This document shows, piece after piece, positions 32,699-41,095 of a stretch of DNA of 64,000 bases. The notes below the pieces were generated by a model. The model did no database searches, was not told the DNA's origin, and saw only the letters and a program-made list of their open reading frames with translations. How positions within the stretch are numbered: position 1 is the first letter of the stretch; each line of letters begins with the position of its first letter. The position numbers were made by a program, and so were the translations under genes. The stretch is from positions 1 to 64,000 of the forward strand of contig CANLMN010000009.1 in the NCBI GenBank assembly GCA_947492105.1. The letters are read 5' to 3'. The stretch is from an uncultured Aquimarina sp. Its GTDB lineage: Bacteria > Bacteroidota > Bacteroidia > Flavobacteriales > Flavobacteriaceae.

Positions 32699-33148
32699 TT
32701 AGACCTCTTGTAGATGACGTTTAGATTTTCGGTAAATATAATTTGGGTATATAGCTCGTCTAGCAAAACGATTTTGTTTATTGGAATTAATAAGTTTGGT
32801 GTAAACCTGCTTTGTAACACCAAAATATTCGTAAGTAGAGCCATCCATAAATGTAATTTCTAACAACATCCCCTTATGGTAAAAATCTGAAATACCAGAA
32901 TTATTGATCGTTTCGGTATAAGCTTCTAGGTTAGATTCGATCGTTTCTGGTGCTATACTTACAAGAAAATGATACCCATCTATTATTCTACGACTTTGGA
33001 ATTCTGCCTCTTCACGCCTTTCATCTCCTTCTTGAAACTTATCCGGATGCCACTCTTTTACCAAATTTCGGTAACTTTTTTTGAGCAATTTTAGATCAAT
33101 CTCTTTTGTTACTCCGAATAGTTTTTTGTATTCATTTATACGCTTCAT
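32699..33148 (-). CDS. J-domain plus KTSC-domain protein
   Basis: A 149-residue cytosolic protein. Residues about 5-62 form a J-like domain with the HPD motif (KKSYRNLVKEWHPDKFQEGD), which stimulates Hsp70/DnaK ATPase. Residues about 90-143 form a KTSC-like domain (LLEITFMDGSTYEYFGVTKQ and FARRAIYPNYIYRKS), a small module linked in other proteins to RNA or ribosome contexts. Such short J-KTSC fusions are common in Flavobacteriaceae. It may recruit DnaK to a specific client (inference). Confidence 0.82.
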   Translation of the reverse strand: MKRINEYKKLFGVTKEIDLKLLKKSYRNLVKEWHPDKFQEGDERREEAEFQSRRIIDGYHFLVSIAPETIESNLEAYTETINNSGISDFYHKGMLLEITFMDGSTYEYFGVTKQVYTKLINSNKQNRFARRAIYPNYIYRKSKRHLQEV

Positions 33149-33218
33149 AATCAGTTTTTTTTTACGGGATGCAAAACTACATCTTTATTCCAGACCGCTT
33201 GGTGTATTTTATCAATAA

Positions 33219-33248
33219 AAAAAGCTCATTAAAAATAATGAGCTTTTT
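33219..33248. terminator. bidirectional intrinsic terminator before the J-domain gene
   Basis: Perfect stem AAAAAGCTCATT and AATGAGCTTTTT; on the minus strand it ends the cold-shock gene transcript 30 bp after its stop. Confidence 0.9.
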
Positions 33249-33277
33249 ACTAAACTTAAAAAGTATAAATATATGTA

Positions 33278-33469
33278 TTAGATAACTTTTACGTTCACTG
33301 CGTTCAATCCTTTGTTACCTTCTTGTAAGTCAAATTCAACTTGGTCTCCTTCTCGAATTTCATCTACTAATCCAGAAATGTGCACAAAATGATCTTTGTT
33401 AGCACCTTCTTCAGTGATGAATCCAAAACCTTTAGCGTCATTGAAGAATTTTACTGTTCCTTTGTTCAT
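33278..33469 (-). CDS. cold-shock domain protein (CspA family)
   Basis: A 63-residue single cold-shock domain that binds single-stranded RNA/DNA and melts RNA structure. RNP1 is KGFGFI, RNP2 reads DHFVHISGL (the usual VFVH is changed to HFVH), and the closing strands are EGDQVEFDLQEGNKGLNAVN. The AT-rich leader of about 190 bp upstream may be a regulatory 5' untranslated region as in other csp genes (inference). The next gene upstream is a DEAD-box RNA helicase, a common functional partner in cold adaptation. Confidence 0.95.
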   Translation of the reverse strand: MNKGTVKFFNDAKGFGFITEEGANKDHFVHISGLVDEIREGDQVEFDLQEGNKGLNAVNVKVI

Positions 33470-33662
33470 TGTAATGTAATTAAAATTTATAATACTATTT
33501 GAATTGCAAAGATGACGCCATTAATTTGATTTACATGTAATTAATTGATAAAATTTGGAAAATTCGTATTATTGATTGTATACATTTTCTAGATCAATAC
33601 AAACACCTAGTTGCAAGATGATTAGAAATTGCATATTTATATACCCAAAGGCCAATTACAAA

Positions 33663-34994
33663 CTACTTCTTCATATTCCCCCTTGAATTTGATCCTCCTT
33701 GAGTTTTTTGCTCCAAATAATTCGCCAAGATTTTCTCTATTAATTCTTCTTTGGTCAAGTGATGAAACACCGTATGTATCTCTTCTCTGAACTCCTGAGA
33801 AATGGTATGATTAGGTTTCGTTTTGAATATTTTTTTTGCCCAAATTAGCGTATTATTCTCTTGAATACTTTGAGGTGTTGCCTTTTCAATCTTGTGAAAT
33901 TTAATCGTCAACTCCTCTTCAAATTCAGCAATATCTGGCACTTCCTCTTTCTGCAATATTGTTATCGAAAGTCCTTTTGCTCCTGCTCTTGCGGTACGTC
34001 CACTTCTATGAACATAAGCCTCAAATGTATCAGGCAAATGATAATTAACAACATAAGAAACTTCTTTTACATCAATACCACGAGCAGCCAAATCCGTGGC
34101 TACCAAAATATTAATATGTCCTTCTCTAAACTGCCCCATAATTCGGTCACGGATTCCCTGTGTCAAACTACCATGAAGGGCTCCTGAAGAGAATTTATTA
34201 ATTGCCAAGTTTTTGGCTAACTTATTGACTGCCGCCTTTGTTTTACAAAAGATAATCCCTCGTTGTCCTTCTTTACTATTTAGAAAATGAAGTAATACTT
34301 CTAACTTTTCTATAGGTTCCACTACCATATAGCTATGATCTATACCCTGATGCCCAATGGTAGTCATATCATCTTCTATATGAATCACGTGTTTTGACAA
34401 ATAATTTTGGATCATTTGTTTGAGCGCACCAGGCATAGTTGCCGTAAATAAGAATGTTCTCCTAGATTTTGGTAGCTCTTTAATAATGTGATCTAAACCT
34501 TCTTTGAGTGCACTGACCATTTCGTCAGCCTCATCAAGAACAAGATAGGTTGTACTTTGTACATCAATCGCATTACGTTTCATCAAATCAGCTAGGCGAC
34601 CTGGTGTGGCGACCACAATATGCGTTTCCTCTTTTAGACGTTCTATTTGAGGTTTTATAGGAATCCCTCCAAAAACACCTGCAATTGACACCAAAGGGTT
34701 ATTTGCAGCAAAAGAAACTAAATTAGCATATATCTGTTGCCCCAACTCTCTCGTTGGTGCCAATATTACAACCTGTACACTACTATTATCTGTGGCTATA
34801 AGCTGTAATAATGGTAATCCAAAAGCAGCAGTTTTTCCTGTTCCGGTCTTAGCTATCGCAACAATGTCTGATTGTTGTTGTAATGCTACAGGAATTATTT
34901 TTTCTTGAATCGCTGTAGGTATAGTGATTTTTAAAGCGGCTAGAGACTTCTGAAATTGTTCATGAATTCCTAATTCGGAAAAACTTTTTGACAT
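33663..34994 (-). CDS. DEAD-box ATP-dependent RNA helicase
   Basis: Start placed at MSKSFSELGIHEQFQKSL (443 residues), since the Q-motif begins right after it; the longer frame adds only 24 unrelated residues. Motifs in order: Q motif IPTAIQEKII, I AKTGTGKT, Ia PTRELGQQ, Ib TPGRL, II VLDEADEM, III TATMP, IV IIFCKT, V TDLAARGID, VI HRSGRTARAG. The C-terminal tail (KTQGGSNSRGNMKK) is short and basic. RNA unwinding in ribosome assembly or mRNA turnover is the family role. Confidence 0.94.
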   Translation of the reverse strand: MSKSFSELGIHEQFQKSLAALKITIPTAIQEKIIPVALQQQSDIVAIAKTGTGKTAAFGLPLLQLIATDNSSVQVVILAPTRELGQQIYANLVSFAANNPLVSIAGVFGGIPIKPQIERLKEETHIVVATPGRLADLMKRNAIDVQSTTYLVLDEADEMVSALKEGLDHIIKELPKSRRTFLFTATMPGALKQMIQNYLSKHVIHIEDDMTTIGHQGIDHSYMVVEPIEKLEVLLHFLNSKEGQRGIIFCKTKAAVNKLAKNLAINKFSSGALHGSLTQGIRDRIMGQFREGHINILVATDLAARGIDVKEVSYVVNYHLPDTFEAYVHRSGRTARAGAKGLSITILQKEEVPDIAEFEEELTIKFHKIEKATPQSIQENNTLIWAKKIFKTKPNHTISQEFREEIHTVFHHLTKEELIEKILANYLEQKTQGGSNSRGNMKK

Positions 34995-35375
34995 AAAAAT
35001 ATATTTTTGACAAAGGTACTGCCAAATCTGTTGCAAAATGAGGTATTGGTACTTTGAATTAAACACTGCTCACGTTCTTCATAAAAAATAGTAATTCGTC
35101 TAATGCATTAAGACAAAACCCCATAACTCACAAAAATTCGTAAATACAAAAGACTCGTTAAAATATAAAATTAACGACCTACCGATCATCAATACATAAA
35201 ACACTAATAACAAATATTTTATTAAACAAAAATCAACATCTTGCACTCAACAACTAGTACAATTATATGCACACTAAAGTGGTCTCTCTTTTGGTTTTTG
35301 AACCTTCTTTTCTTCATTAATTTACACACAATTAAATTATCTACTGTATCTTCGTTACCAGCTTAATAACAGAAC
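34995..35375. other. gene-free divergent promoter region
   Basis: Between the divergent DEAD-box helicase and Crp/Fnr-family genes. No hairpin, repeat copy or small gene stands out; both promoters must lie here. Confidence 0.5.
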
Positions 35376-35963
35376 ATGTATCAATCTATAATAGATCACT
35401 GCTATCGCTATGTAACCCCCACATCAAAAGATCTTGATTTTTTGATTTCGAAATTATCCAAAATTACTGTCAGCAAAAAAAAATTTTTGTTGGAACCGGG
35501 AATTCATATTCGAGAGCAATATTTTGTAATAAAAGGATGCCTTCGTGCTTTTTATGTTGATGATAAAGGTAATCATCACACTATACAATTCGCTATAGAA
35601 GATTGGTGGGTTGCAGATTTTGACACCTTTTACAATGACCTCCCGTCCAAATTATACTTAGAAGCATTAGAAGACTCCACATTATTAGCTATGAGCTATA
35701 AAGACATGGAGCAACTCTATAAAGAGGCTCCTATTTTTGAACGATATTTCCGAATTTTATTAACAGGTGCATTTAATTCACATCGCAAGCGCATTTTATC
35801 TTCTTTAGAAAAAGATACCAAAGACCGTTATCTAGAGTTTTGCTCCTCCTATTCTAATATTGAAAACAGAATACCTAACTACCATATTGCCAACTACCTA
35901 GGCGTTTCTGCAGAAAGCTTAAGTCGTATACGCACTGCGCTAAAAGCTGACACTTCGGAATAA
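35376..35963 (+). CDS. Crp/Fnr-family transcriptional regulator
   Basis: A 195-residue regulator. Residues about 20-120 form a cyclic-nucleotide-binding-type beta-roll (KKKFLLEPGIHIREQYFVIK, GCLRAFYVDDKGN, ADFDTFYNDLP, LEALEDSTLLAMSYKDMEQL). The C terminus has a short winged-helix (RIPNYHIANYLGVSAESLSR). There is no cysteine set for an iron-sulfur cluster as in FNR, so it is not an oxygen sensor of that type. The phosphate-binding arginine of cAMP receptors is not obvious. An FNR-type palindrome lies 60 bp downstream. Confidence 0.9.
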   Translation: MYQSIIDHCYRYVTPTSKDLDFLISKLSKITVSKKKFLLEPGIHIREQYFVIKGCLRAFYVDDKGNHHTIQFAIEDWWVADFDTFYNDLPSKLYLEALEDSTLLAMSYKDMEQLYKEAPIFERYFRILLTGAFNSHRKRILSSLEKDTKDRYLEFCSSYSNIENRIPNYHIANYLGVSAESLSRIRTALKADTSE

Positions 35964-36022
35964 ATCCCTGTGGAAATCACTAAATACGGTGGCATAAATT
36001 TTTTGGGTAAGTTTTCCCCATA

Positions 36023-36036
36023 TTGATCTAGATCAA
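36023..36036. promoter_or_regulatory. FNR/CRP-type binding site
   Basis: TTGATCTAGATCAA is a perfect match to the FNR consensus TTGAT-N4-ATCAA. About 37 bases later (36059-36066) TATCTTTA approximates the flavobacterial -7 element TANNTTTG. If a start lies near 36073, the palindrome is centred near -43, the usual activator position. Confidence 0.6.
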
Positions 36037-36069
36037 CGACTATATCTAATCTATCTTGTATCTTTATTT

Positions 36070-36350
36070 CCAGAAAGAGACACCTGAATATTAATCGTTT
36101 TTTTCTAAAATAAAAAACTCCAAAATAAGCAGAATCGTTTATTTGAGTTTTGGTATAAGTAGATTTTATTGGAGAATACCCCCGATGCACTAAAATACTA
36201 TGAAGATTTCATTGTTGTATCAGTATTGTTGTAAAAAACTGTTTTGATCCACATGAATATAAAATATATGACCTAGTTGTCAAGAAGAGTAAGAAAACCA
36301 ACTTAAATACTCTAAAAACCAGCATGTGTAGTTGTTATATGCTGGTTTTT
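36070..36350 (+). ncRNA. candidate small RNA between FNR-type promoter and terminator
   Basis: From the inferred start after the FNR-type box to the intrinsic terminator at 36314-36350 there are about 280 bases without a convincing gene on the plus strand. The promoter-like signal, the terminator and the lack of a reading frame suggest a regulatory RNA. The boundaries are inferred; the longest plus-strand frame with an ATG near the end has 15 residues and is not convincing. Confidence 0.35.
36314..36350. terminator. intrinsic terminator
   Basis: Stem AAAAACCAGCAT and ATGCTGGTTTTT around a 13-base loop, with a long T-run on the plus strand. It faces the FNR-type promoter on the plus strand and also lies 44 bp after the stop of the minus-strand helicase gene. 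Confidence 0.85.
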
Positions 36351-36393
36351 TATTTTTTTTACAAAAAAAGATACTCCCATTCAAACGACGACT

Positions 36394-37902
36394 CTAATTA
36401 AATTTATTATTAAAACTCAATCTGAGTTTACGCATATAATCTTCTTGAAGCCAATCCTTGTAATTCTTTGTATTATTAATGATACAAAAACAATATTGTC
36501 TTATTCGATATTCGATATCATCTTTGAGTAATTTTGCCAACTCACGTGCATCAAAAACATCTTCACTATTTTCAACACACATTTGTGAATGTTGCGCTAT
36601 AGATTTTTCGAGTACAACTTTTGACTTTGATCCTTCTGACATTACTTGCTTATAGATTCGCTTTACATCAAACTCAATATCCAAAGTATTCTTGAAACGC
36701 GCTCTTAGCTCTTCAGACATTTTATACCGAAACTGTTTTTCTATTTCTTCGTCAGAAATCAGATTATTGATATAAAAATCTGGAGATTTGAAGATTTTTT
36801 GCCAATCTATTTCTGATTCCCAAGGACCAAAGCGTGCAAAATTATTTCCTAAATCAATTACGGTGAATTCGGACTTACTCGGCAGAACGCGAGAACCGCG
36901 ACCTATCATTTGAAAATACAAGGTCAAAGATTTTGTAGCTCTATTAATAATTATTGTTTCGATAGAAGGCTCATCAAAACCTGTAGTCAAAATGCTCACA
37001 GACGAGAGTATGGCATTCGGTGTCTTTTTGAACCACTCCAAGATCTCTTTTCGTTCGGTTTTGCCATGCGTATTATCTAGATGTCTAGTTGGGTACCCAA
37101 CTTTGTTAAATGTATCAGCAACAAAAATAGAAGTAGTAATTCCATTGTTAAAAATCAATGTCTTAGTATTCTTGGCTCGTTCTTCATAAGCGTACTGTAA
37201 CTTATGCAGCATAGATGAATTAGTATATAACTCCTCCGAAGATTTTACGGTATAATCACCATTCATACCAACCTTGAGAGCTCCCAATCTAATATCGTGA
37301 TTATAAGTAATCGCCTTTGCCAAAACCCTTTTTTTTATTAGCTCAGAAATTGTTTCACCAACTAATAGTTCATCATAACTTTCCTTCATTGGCAATTTGA
37401 CATTGGAACTCAAAGGTGTCGCGGTAACTCCTAAAATAAAGCAATTTTCAAAAAACTTGAATAATTTCCTAAAGGAATTGTAATGCGCTTCATCAATAAT
37501 GATGAGTCCAATTTGTTCTAATTCCAACTTATCTTCATTGAGGCGGTTATTAAGCGTCTCTACCATTGCTACAAAACAATTATACTCATCCTGATCAGGT
37601 AGTTCTTTAATCTTGCTATTGATAATTTTATTTGGAACCTCAAATTCCTTTAGCATACGAGAGGTCTGATCGCACAATTCTATACGATGTGTTAGAATCA
37701 ATACTTTTTTGGACGTTTCCCGAATGTACCGTTGCGTTATATTAGAAAAGACTACCGTTTTACCTCCACCCGTAGGAAGTTGATAAAGAAGATTATAATT
37801 TACAGGATTCTTATCAATTCGTTCAAAAATTTGATTAATATCCTTTTGTTGGTATTCATATAATGATTTCTTTTTTGTGATACCAAAAGATATTTCTTTC
37901 AT
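36394..37902 (-). CDS. superfamily 2 DEAD/DEAH-box helicase
   Basis: A 502-residue helicase of the type III restriction/UvrB-like SF2 group. Motif I is QLPTGGGKTVVF (near residue 45), Ia ILTHRIELCDQT, II IIIDEAHYNSF, III LGVTATPLS, and the second RecA domain has TLIFNNGI, TTGFDEPSIETIIINRATKS and the arginine finger QMIGRGSRV. The C-terminal 130 residues are a helical domain with no recognisable nuclease. There is no methylase or defence gene beside it, so I treat it as a stand-alone helicase of unknown nucleic-acid substrate. Confidence 0.88.
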   Translation of the reverse strand: MKEISFGITKKKSLYEYQQKDINQIFERIDKNPVNYNLLYQLPTGGGKTVVFSNITQRYIRETSKKVLILTHRIELCDQTSRMLKEFEVPNKIINSKIKELPDQDEYNCFVAMVETLNNRLNEDKLELEQIGLIIIDEAHYNSFRKLFKFFENCFILGVTATPLSSNVKLPMKESYDELLVGETISELIKKRVLAKAITYNHDIRLGALKVGMNGDYTVKSSEELYTNSSMLHKLQYAYEERAKNTKTLIFNNGITTSIFVADTFNKVGYPTRHLDNTHGKTERKEILEWFKKTPNAILSSVSILTTGFDEPSIETIIINRATKSLTLYFQMIGRGSRVLPSKSEFTVIDLGNNFARFGPWESEIDWQKIFKSPDFYINNLISDEEIEKQFRYKMSEELRARFKNTLDIEFDVKRIYKQVMSEGSKSKVVLEKSIAQHSQMCVENSEDVFDARELAKLLKDDIEYRIRQYCFCIINNTKNYKDWLQEDYMRKLRLSFNNKFN

Positions 37903-38103
37903 GTTTTTGTTTAAAATTGAACAAACAAATTTAGGTACTTTTAGAGATTAATTGAAATATTTATCTATTAAATTTATCTCTATTTTTTCACAAAATTCAA
38001 AGCATCCTATTACACCATTCCTAAGCTTATTTCCTTAGCCCACAATAATTATGCTTCAGACTTTTTGCCTGCCTTATTGCGCTACACAAAAATCAAAATC
38101 CCG

Positions 38104-38153
38104 TCAAGTTTTATCAAGTTTTATCAAGTTTTATCAAGTTTTATCAAGTTTTT
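38104..38153. repeat. five direct repeats of a 10-bp unit upstream of a secreted-protein gene
   Basis: Five consecutive copies of TCAAGTTTTA (last copy ends TTT) at exactly 10-bp intervals, 102 bp before the start of the toxin-23-like gene. A period close to one helical turn puts every copy on the same DNA face. The remainder of the 353-bp divergent region (37903-38255) shows no other element. Confidence 0.9.
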
Positions 38154-38255
38154 GGATAAAAATTGGATTTTTAATTAAAATGCATGCAAAAGTGCTACAG
38201 CGTTGTTTTATTTAGTATTTTAAGCACCTAGAATTTTTCTAATTATTGACACACA

Positions 38256-39221
38256 TTGAATCCACAAATCATCAAAAAACTAGCACTTTTTTTTATTGTA
38301 TTGAGCTATAGTTTTCAAAAAGCCAAAGCACAAAGTCTGAATACGGGATTTGGGATATTAGGCAAAATACAGTTTACCATTGGAAATCAAAATCAAAAAC
38401 TAGAAGCAGGAATATTTGCTATAGGCGTTTTGAATTACAATGATGTCGCAATAGAAAGCGGACTGAACCTCATTTCTGGACATTTTTTTAAAAGGCATAC
38501 AGTTAAACAAGCTGGATTTTTCTATGGTTATGAGTTTTTTGCGTTGGCAGGTGTTGGCCAAAACTCGAACCTTTTGGGTGCTTCCGTTGCTGATTTTAAT
38601 ACATCCTTAATAGCTAATCCTGATGGTCAAGGTTCTTTTAGTGGACTAGGTTTTGGCTTCCAAAAAGAATACCTACCCAAAGAACTTAAACATTTCTCAC
38701 TGAGACGAGGAAAAATACTAATGCGCTTTAGTAATGCTGATCACTCTCTTGACTTTGCTTTTCTCAATGATTTTAAATTTTATCCAATGTTCAACGGAGA
38801 AGGTACAGATTATGGTAGCACTGGTTCTTTACAAATAGGGTTCTCAAAAATACTATCACCAATCGAAATATACCGGGTTGGCACAGGTGTTGAGTTATTC
38901 ACTCCAAAGGCCGATCACACTAGAACTCCTGATAATTATGTAAATTCTGATGATGGAAGAAAAAATGTTTGGTATACTGTATCTCCACATAGTACAAATT
39001 TTTATTCCAATTTATATGCCTTTGGAACATATCAAGGTCAAGATGCAAGTATTCATATCAAATTAGGGATCAACAGTCAAAAATTGGGAGCTTATATTCA
39101 AAACACACTTCATGATGGTCCCGGTCTGAACCCTAGATTTCCTTGGGATGTAACAAAAAAAGATAAATTATTTTTTGAACTTAGCACAAGTATCACAAAA
39201 ACGGAACAGCATGATAAGTAG
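38256..39221 (+). CDS. secreted protein resembling polymorphic toxin type 23 domain
   Basis: A 321-residue protein beginning at a TTG (no in-frame ATG nearby), with a signal peptide ending near KAQS. The middle and C-terminal parts are rich in short beta strands: GQGSFSGLGFGFQKE, ILMRFSNADHSLDFAFLNDF, GSTGSLQIGFSKI, YRVGTGVELFTPKAD, then NLYAFGTYQGQDASIHIKLG, IQNTLHDGPGLNPRFPWDV. This order resembles proteins annotated in Bacteroidota as polymorphic toxin type 23 domain proteins. It could equally be a small outer-membrane barrel. It overlaps the leucine-rich-repeat lipoprotein gene by 11 bp, so the two are co-expressed. Confidence 0.6.
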   Translation: MNPQIIKKLALFFIVLSYSFQKAKAQSLNTGFGILGKIQFTIGNQNQKLEAGIFAIGVLNYNDVAIESGLNLISGHFFKRHTVKQAGFFYGYEFFALAGVGQNSNLLGASVADFNTSLIANPDGQGSFSGLGFGFQKEYLPKELKHFSLRRGKILMRFSNADHSLDFAFLNDFKFYPMFNGEGTDYGSTGSLQIGFSKILSPIEIYRVGTGVELFTPKADHTRTPDNYVNSDDGRKNVWYTVSPHSTNFYSNLYAFGTYQGQDASIHIKLGINSQKLGAYIQNTLHDGPGLNPRFPWDVTKKDKLFFELSTSITKTEQHDK

Positions 39222-40137
39222 ACAATTTTCCCTACTGCTACTAACTGCAGTTAGCCTAACGTGCTGTAAGACATATCGAACGTTCTATAAAAAAACAGCC
39301 ACGATTAGCAGTACAACTCCGGCCAAAGAGCAACGTTTAGCACTAAGGAATGTAACAACACCAGCGCTACAGGACAATTTGTCTAAATTCCAAAATCTAC
39401 ATATGCTGGACCTCACCAGAAATACAAGTATAGATTTGGCGACCGTTTTTGATCAAATAGCGCATCCAGAAAAGCTTCGTATATTACTATTGGATAGTAT
39501 TGCATTAAATAGACTCCCAAAAAACATAACACGCTTCACGGAACTACATCAACTTTCTATAAATGGAAACCCAGAAGCTGACTTTGAGCAAATTTTTGGA
39601 CTCCTCAAAGAATTACCGATTCAATTTCTGAATCTACAAAACAACAACCTATCCAATCTACCAACAAACATTACAATGATCAAAACCCTTAAAGATCTCA
39701 ATCTTTCGGGTAATACAATGACAAACGAGGACGCCTACACAGAATTAGCCAAACTCCCTGACTTAAACTCCCTATGGCTTACCAATAATCAACTAGGCAA
39801 ACTTCCTCAAAAACTAAGCGAGCTCAGACAACTAAAAGATTTGTATATTGAACATAATGCGCTCTATCAAATCCCAGACAATATAGTTGCTATGGAAAAA
39901 CTACAAGTCATTCATGCAGGCCATAACAACTTCAAAGAACTACCAACACAGTTTGCACTCTTGCCAAGACTTATACTATTACATATTAACAACTGTCCTA
40001 TTCATAAAATTCCGGATATTTTTGACAAAAAACAGACAACTATACTAGGGCTTATTATAGATCAAAATCAACTAAAAGATTCTGATAAAGAAATATGGAA
40101 AAAGAAATTGCGCCATTACTTTTTATTGTCTTTTTAG
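39211..40137 (+). CDS. leucine-rich-repeat lipoprotein
   Basis: A 308-residue protein starting at MISRQFSLLLLTAVSLTCC, whose lipobox (SLTC-C) supports this start over an upstream ATG. After a spacer it has about nine leucine-rich repeats of roughly 23 residues: LHMLDLTRN, LRILLLDSIALNRLP, LHQLSINGNPEADF, IQFLNLQNNNLSNLP, LKDLNLSGN, LNSLWLTNNQLGKLP, LKDLYIEHNALYQIP, LQVIHAGHNNFKELP, LILLHINNCPIHKIP. It is probably anchored on the outer membrane and used for protein binding. Its start overlaps the end of the preceding gene, suggesting the two act together. Confidence 0.85.
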   Translation: MISRQFSLLLLTAVSLTCCKTYRTFYKKTATISSTTPAKEQRLALRNVTTPALQDNLSKFQNLHMLDLTRNTSIDLATVFDQIAHPEKLRILLLDSIALNRLPKNITRFTELHQLSINGNPEADFEQIFGLLKELPIQFLNLQNNNLSNLPTNITMIKTLKDLNLSGNTMTNEDAYTELAKLPDLNSLWLTNNQLGKLPQKLSELRQLKDLYIEHNALYQIPDNIVAMEKLQVIHAGHNNFKELPTQFALLPRLILLHINNCPIHKIPDIFDKKQTTILGLIIDQNQLKDSDKEIWKKKLRHYFLLSF

Positions 40138-40178
40138 AAAGAAATCATACTACACAAAAACATCTTACATAAAAAATA

Positions 40179-40202
40179 CCAGAAGAAAGAATCTTCTTCT
40201 GG
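40179..40202 (+). terminator. intrinsic terminator of the LRR lipoprotein transcript
   Basis: Stem CCAGAAGAA and TTCTTCTGG around AGAATC, followed by CATTTTAA; 41 bp after the stop. Confidence 0.75.
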
Positions 40203-40652
40203 CATTTTAAACTATTTAAAAAAGGGGTTCTAATAGTATTGTTCTAGAAGTAGTCATACATTTGGGGCATATATGCAACTTTTTTCCCTGTTCAAATATA
40301 GGGTAAAACCATAAAATCAGGACATTAGTGATTAAAAAAATATTAAATTATCGATGAAATACGTTATTTTTAGACAAAAAGCTATTTTATTTAGGAAATA
40401 ATTAGGAAACTACGTAGTATTACGTAAACATAACACACTACAAAACAACATTCTACTCATACTCATGAATCAACGACCTGTTACGATCACTACTATTTAT
40501 TGCTTTGAAAACCTTGAATTCATTAGAGTAAAATAATCTTTGGCCTCCACTATTTTTACAATAAGAACAAACGATAACAAAGTACTGCGCACTGAAGATT
40601 ATCCTTTATAAAATTCCTGTGTAGCTTAAAAATACTTTAAAAAAAAATTCGC

Positions 40653-40714
40653 TTAGTTTAGACTATAAAATTTGAGCATCACTAATAGCTATCATTTCAT
40701 TCTAGAATGAAATG
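40653..40714. repeat. short dispersed repeat plus perfect 22-bp palindrome
   Basis: 40653-40682 (TTAGTTTAGACTATAAAATT then GAGCATCAC) is about 80 percent identical to 47947-47976. It is followed by a perfect palindrome at 40693-40714 with half-site CATTTCATTCT. The palindrome is followed by a T-rich run and could be a terminator or a protein site. The rest of 40203-40910 shows no gene. Confidence 0.5.
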
Positions 40715-40910
40715 GTTTATTTTTTTTTCTATTAACTATTAAAGTGATTTTTTTGATCTTCAAAATAGAATCTGCCAAAAGAAGAGAGCTGCTCAAGTAT
40801 TACACTCGCACACGAGCTCTCTCGAACTTCTATTCACATCCCCTATTGCAACGAAAATTGACTTTAAAAACTGAGTAAAAAATATCTTTGATAAATGAAT
40901 AAAAAAAAGA

Positions 40911-41066
40911 AACTCATCTTGACTCTTTTATTTCCCCAAAAAAATGAATCAAATTCGCCTTTATTTGTTCCTTTCCCATTTATAGTACTGCTATGTATAG
41001 GAAAGACGCCTTATCTGGTCAAATTTTATCTCATTTTCGGTTGATAACGAAAAGTCAAGATGAGTT
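40911..41066 (-). repeat. MITE-like element, family alpha, complete copy
   Basis: 156 bp bounded by perfect 14-bp terminal inverted repeats, AACTCATCTTGACT at 40911-40924 and its complement at 41053-41066. The interior contains no reading frame. A related copy is at 26351-26486 and halves are at 22409-22475 and 58209-58233. It ends 30 bp from the stop of the DUF2911 gene. Confidence 0.75.
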
Positions 41067-41095
41067 CAAGTTTAGAACTACTTCAATCTAAAAAA

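Noticed and set aside
35894-36190. 98-codon minus-strand open frame after the Crp/Fnr gene
   Set aside because: It overlaps the Crp/Fnr gene antisense, covers the FNR-type palindrome, has no recognisable domain and reads like AT-rich chance sequence.
36200-36247. 15-residue frame MKISLLYQYCCKKLF in the candidate small-RNA interval
   Set aside because: Too short and without supporting context; kept only as part of the small-RNA hypothesis.
36394-37902. helicase as part of a restriction or defence island
   Set aside because: No methylase, nuclease or other defence gene adjoins it; neighbours are a regulator and secreted proteins.
38104-38153. possible CRISPR array
   Set aside because: The 10-bp units are directly contiguous with no spacers and no cas genes are present.
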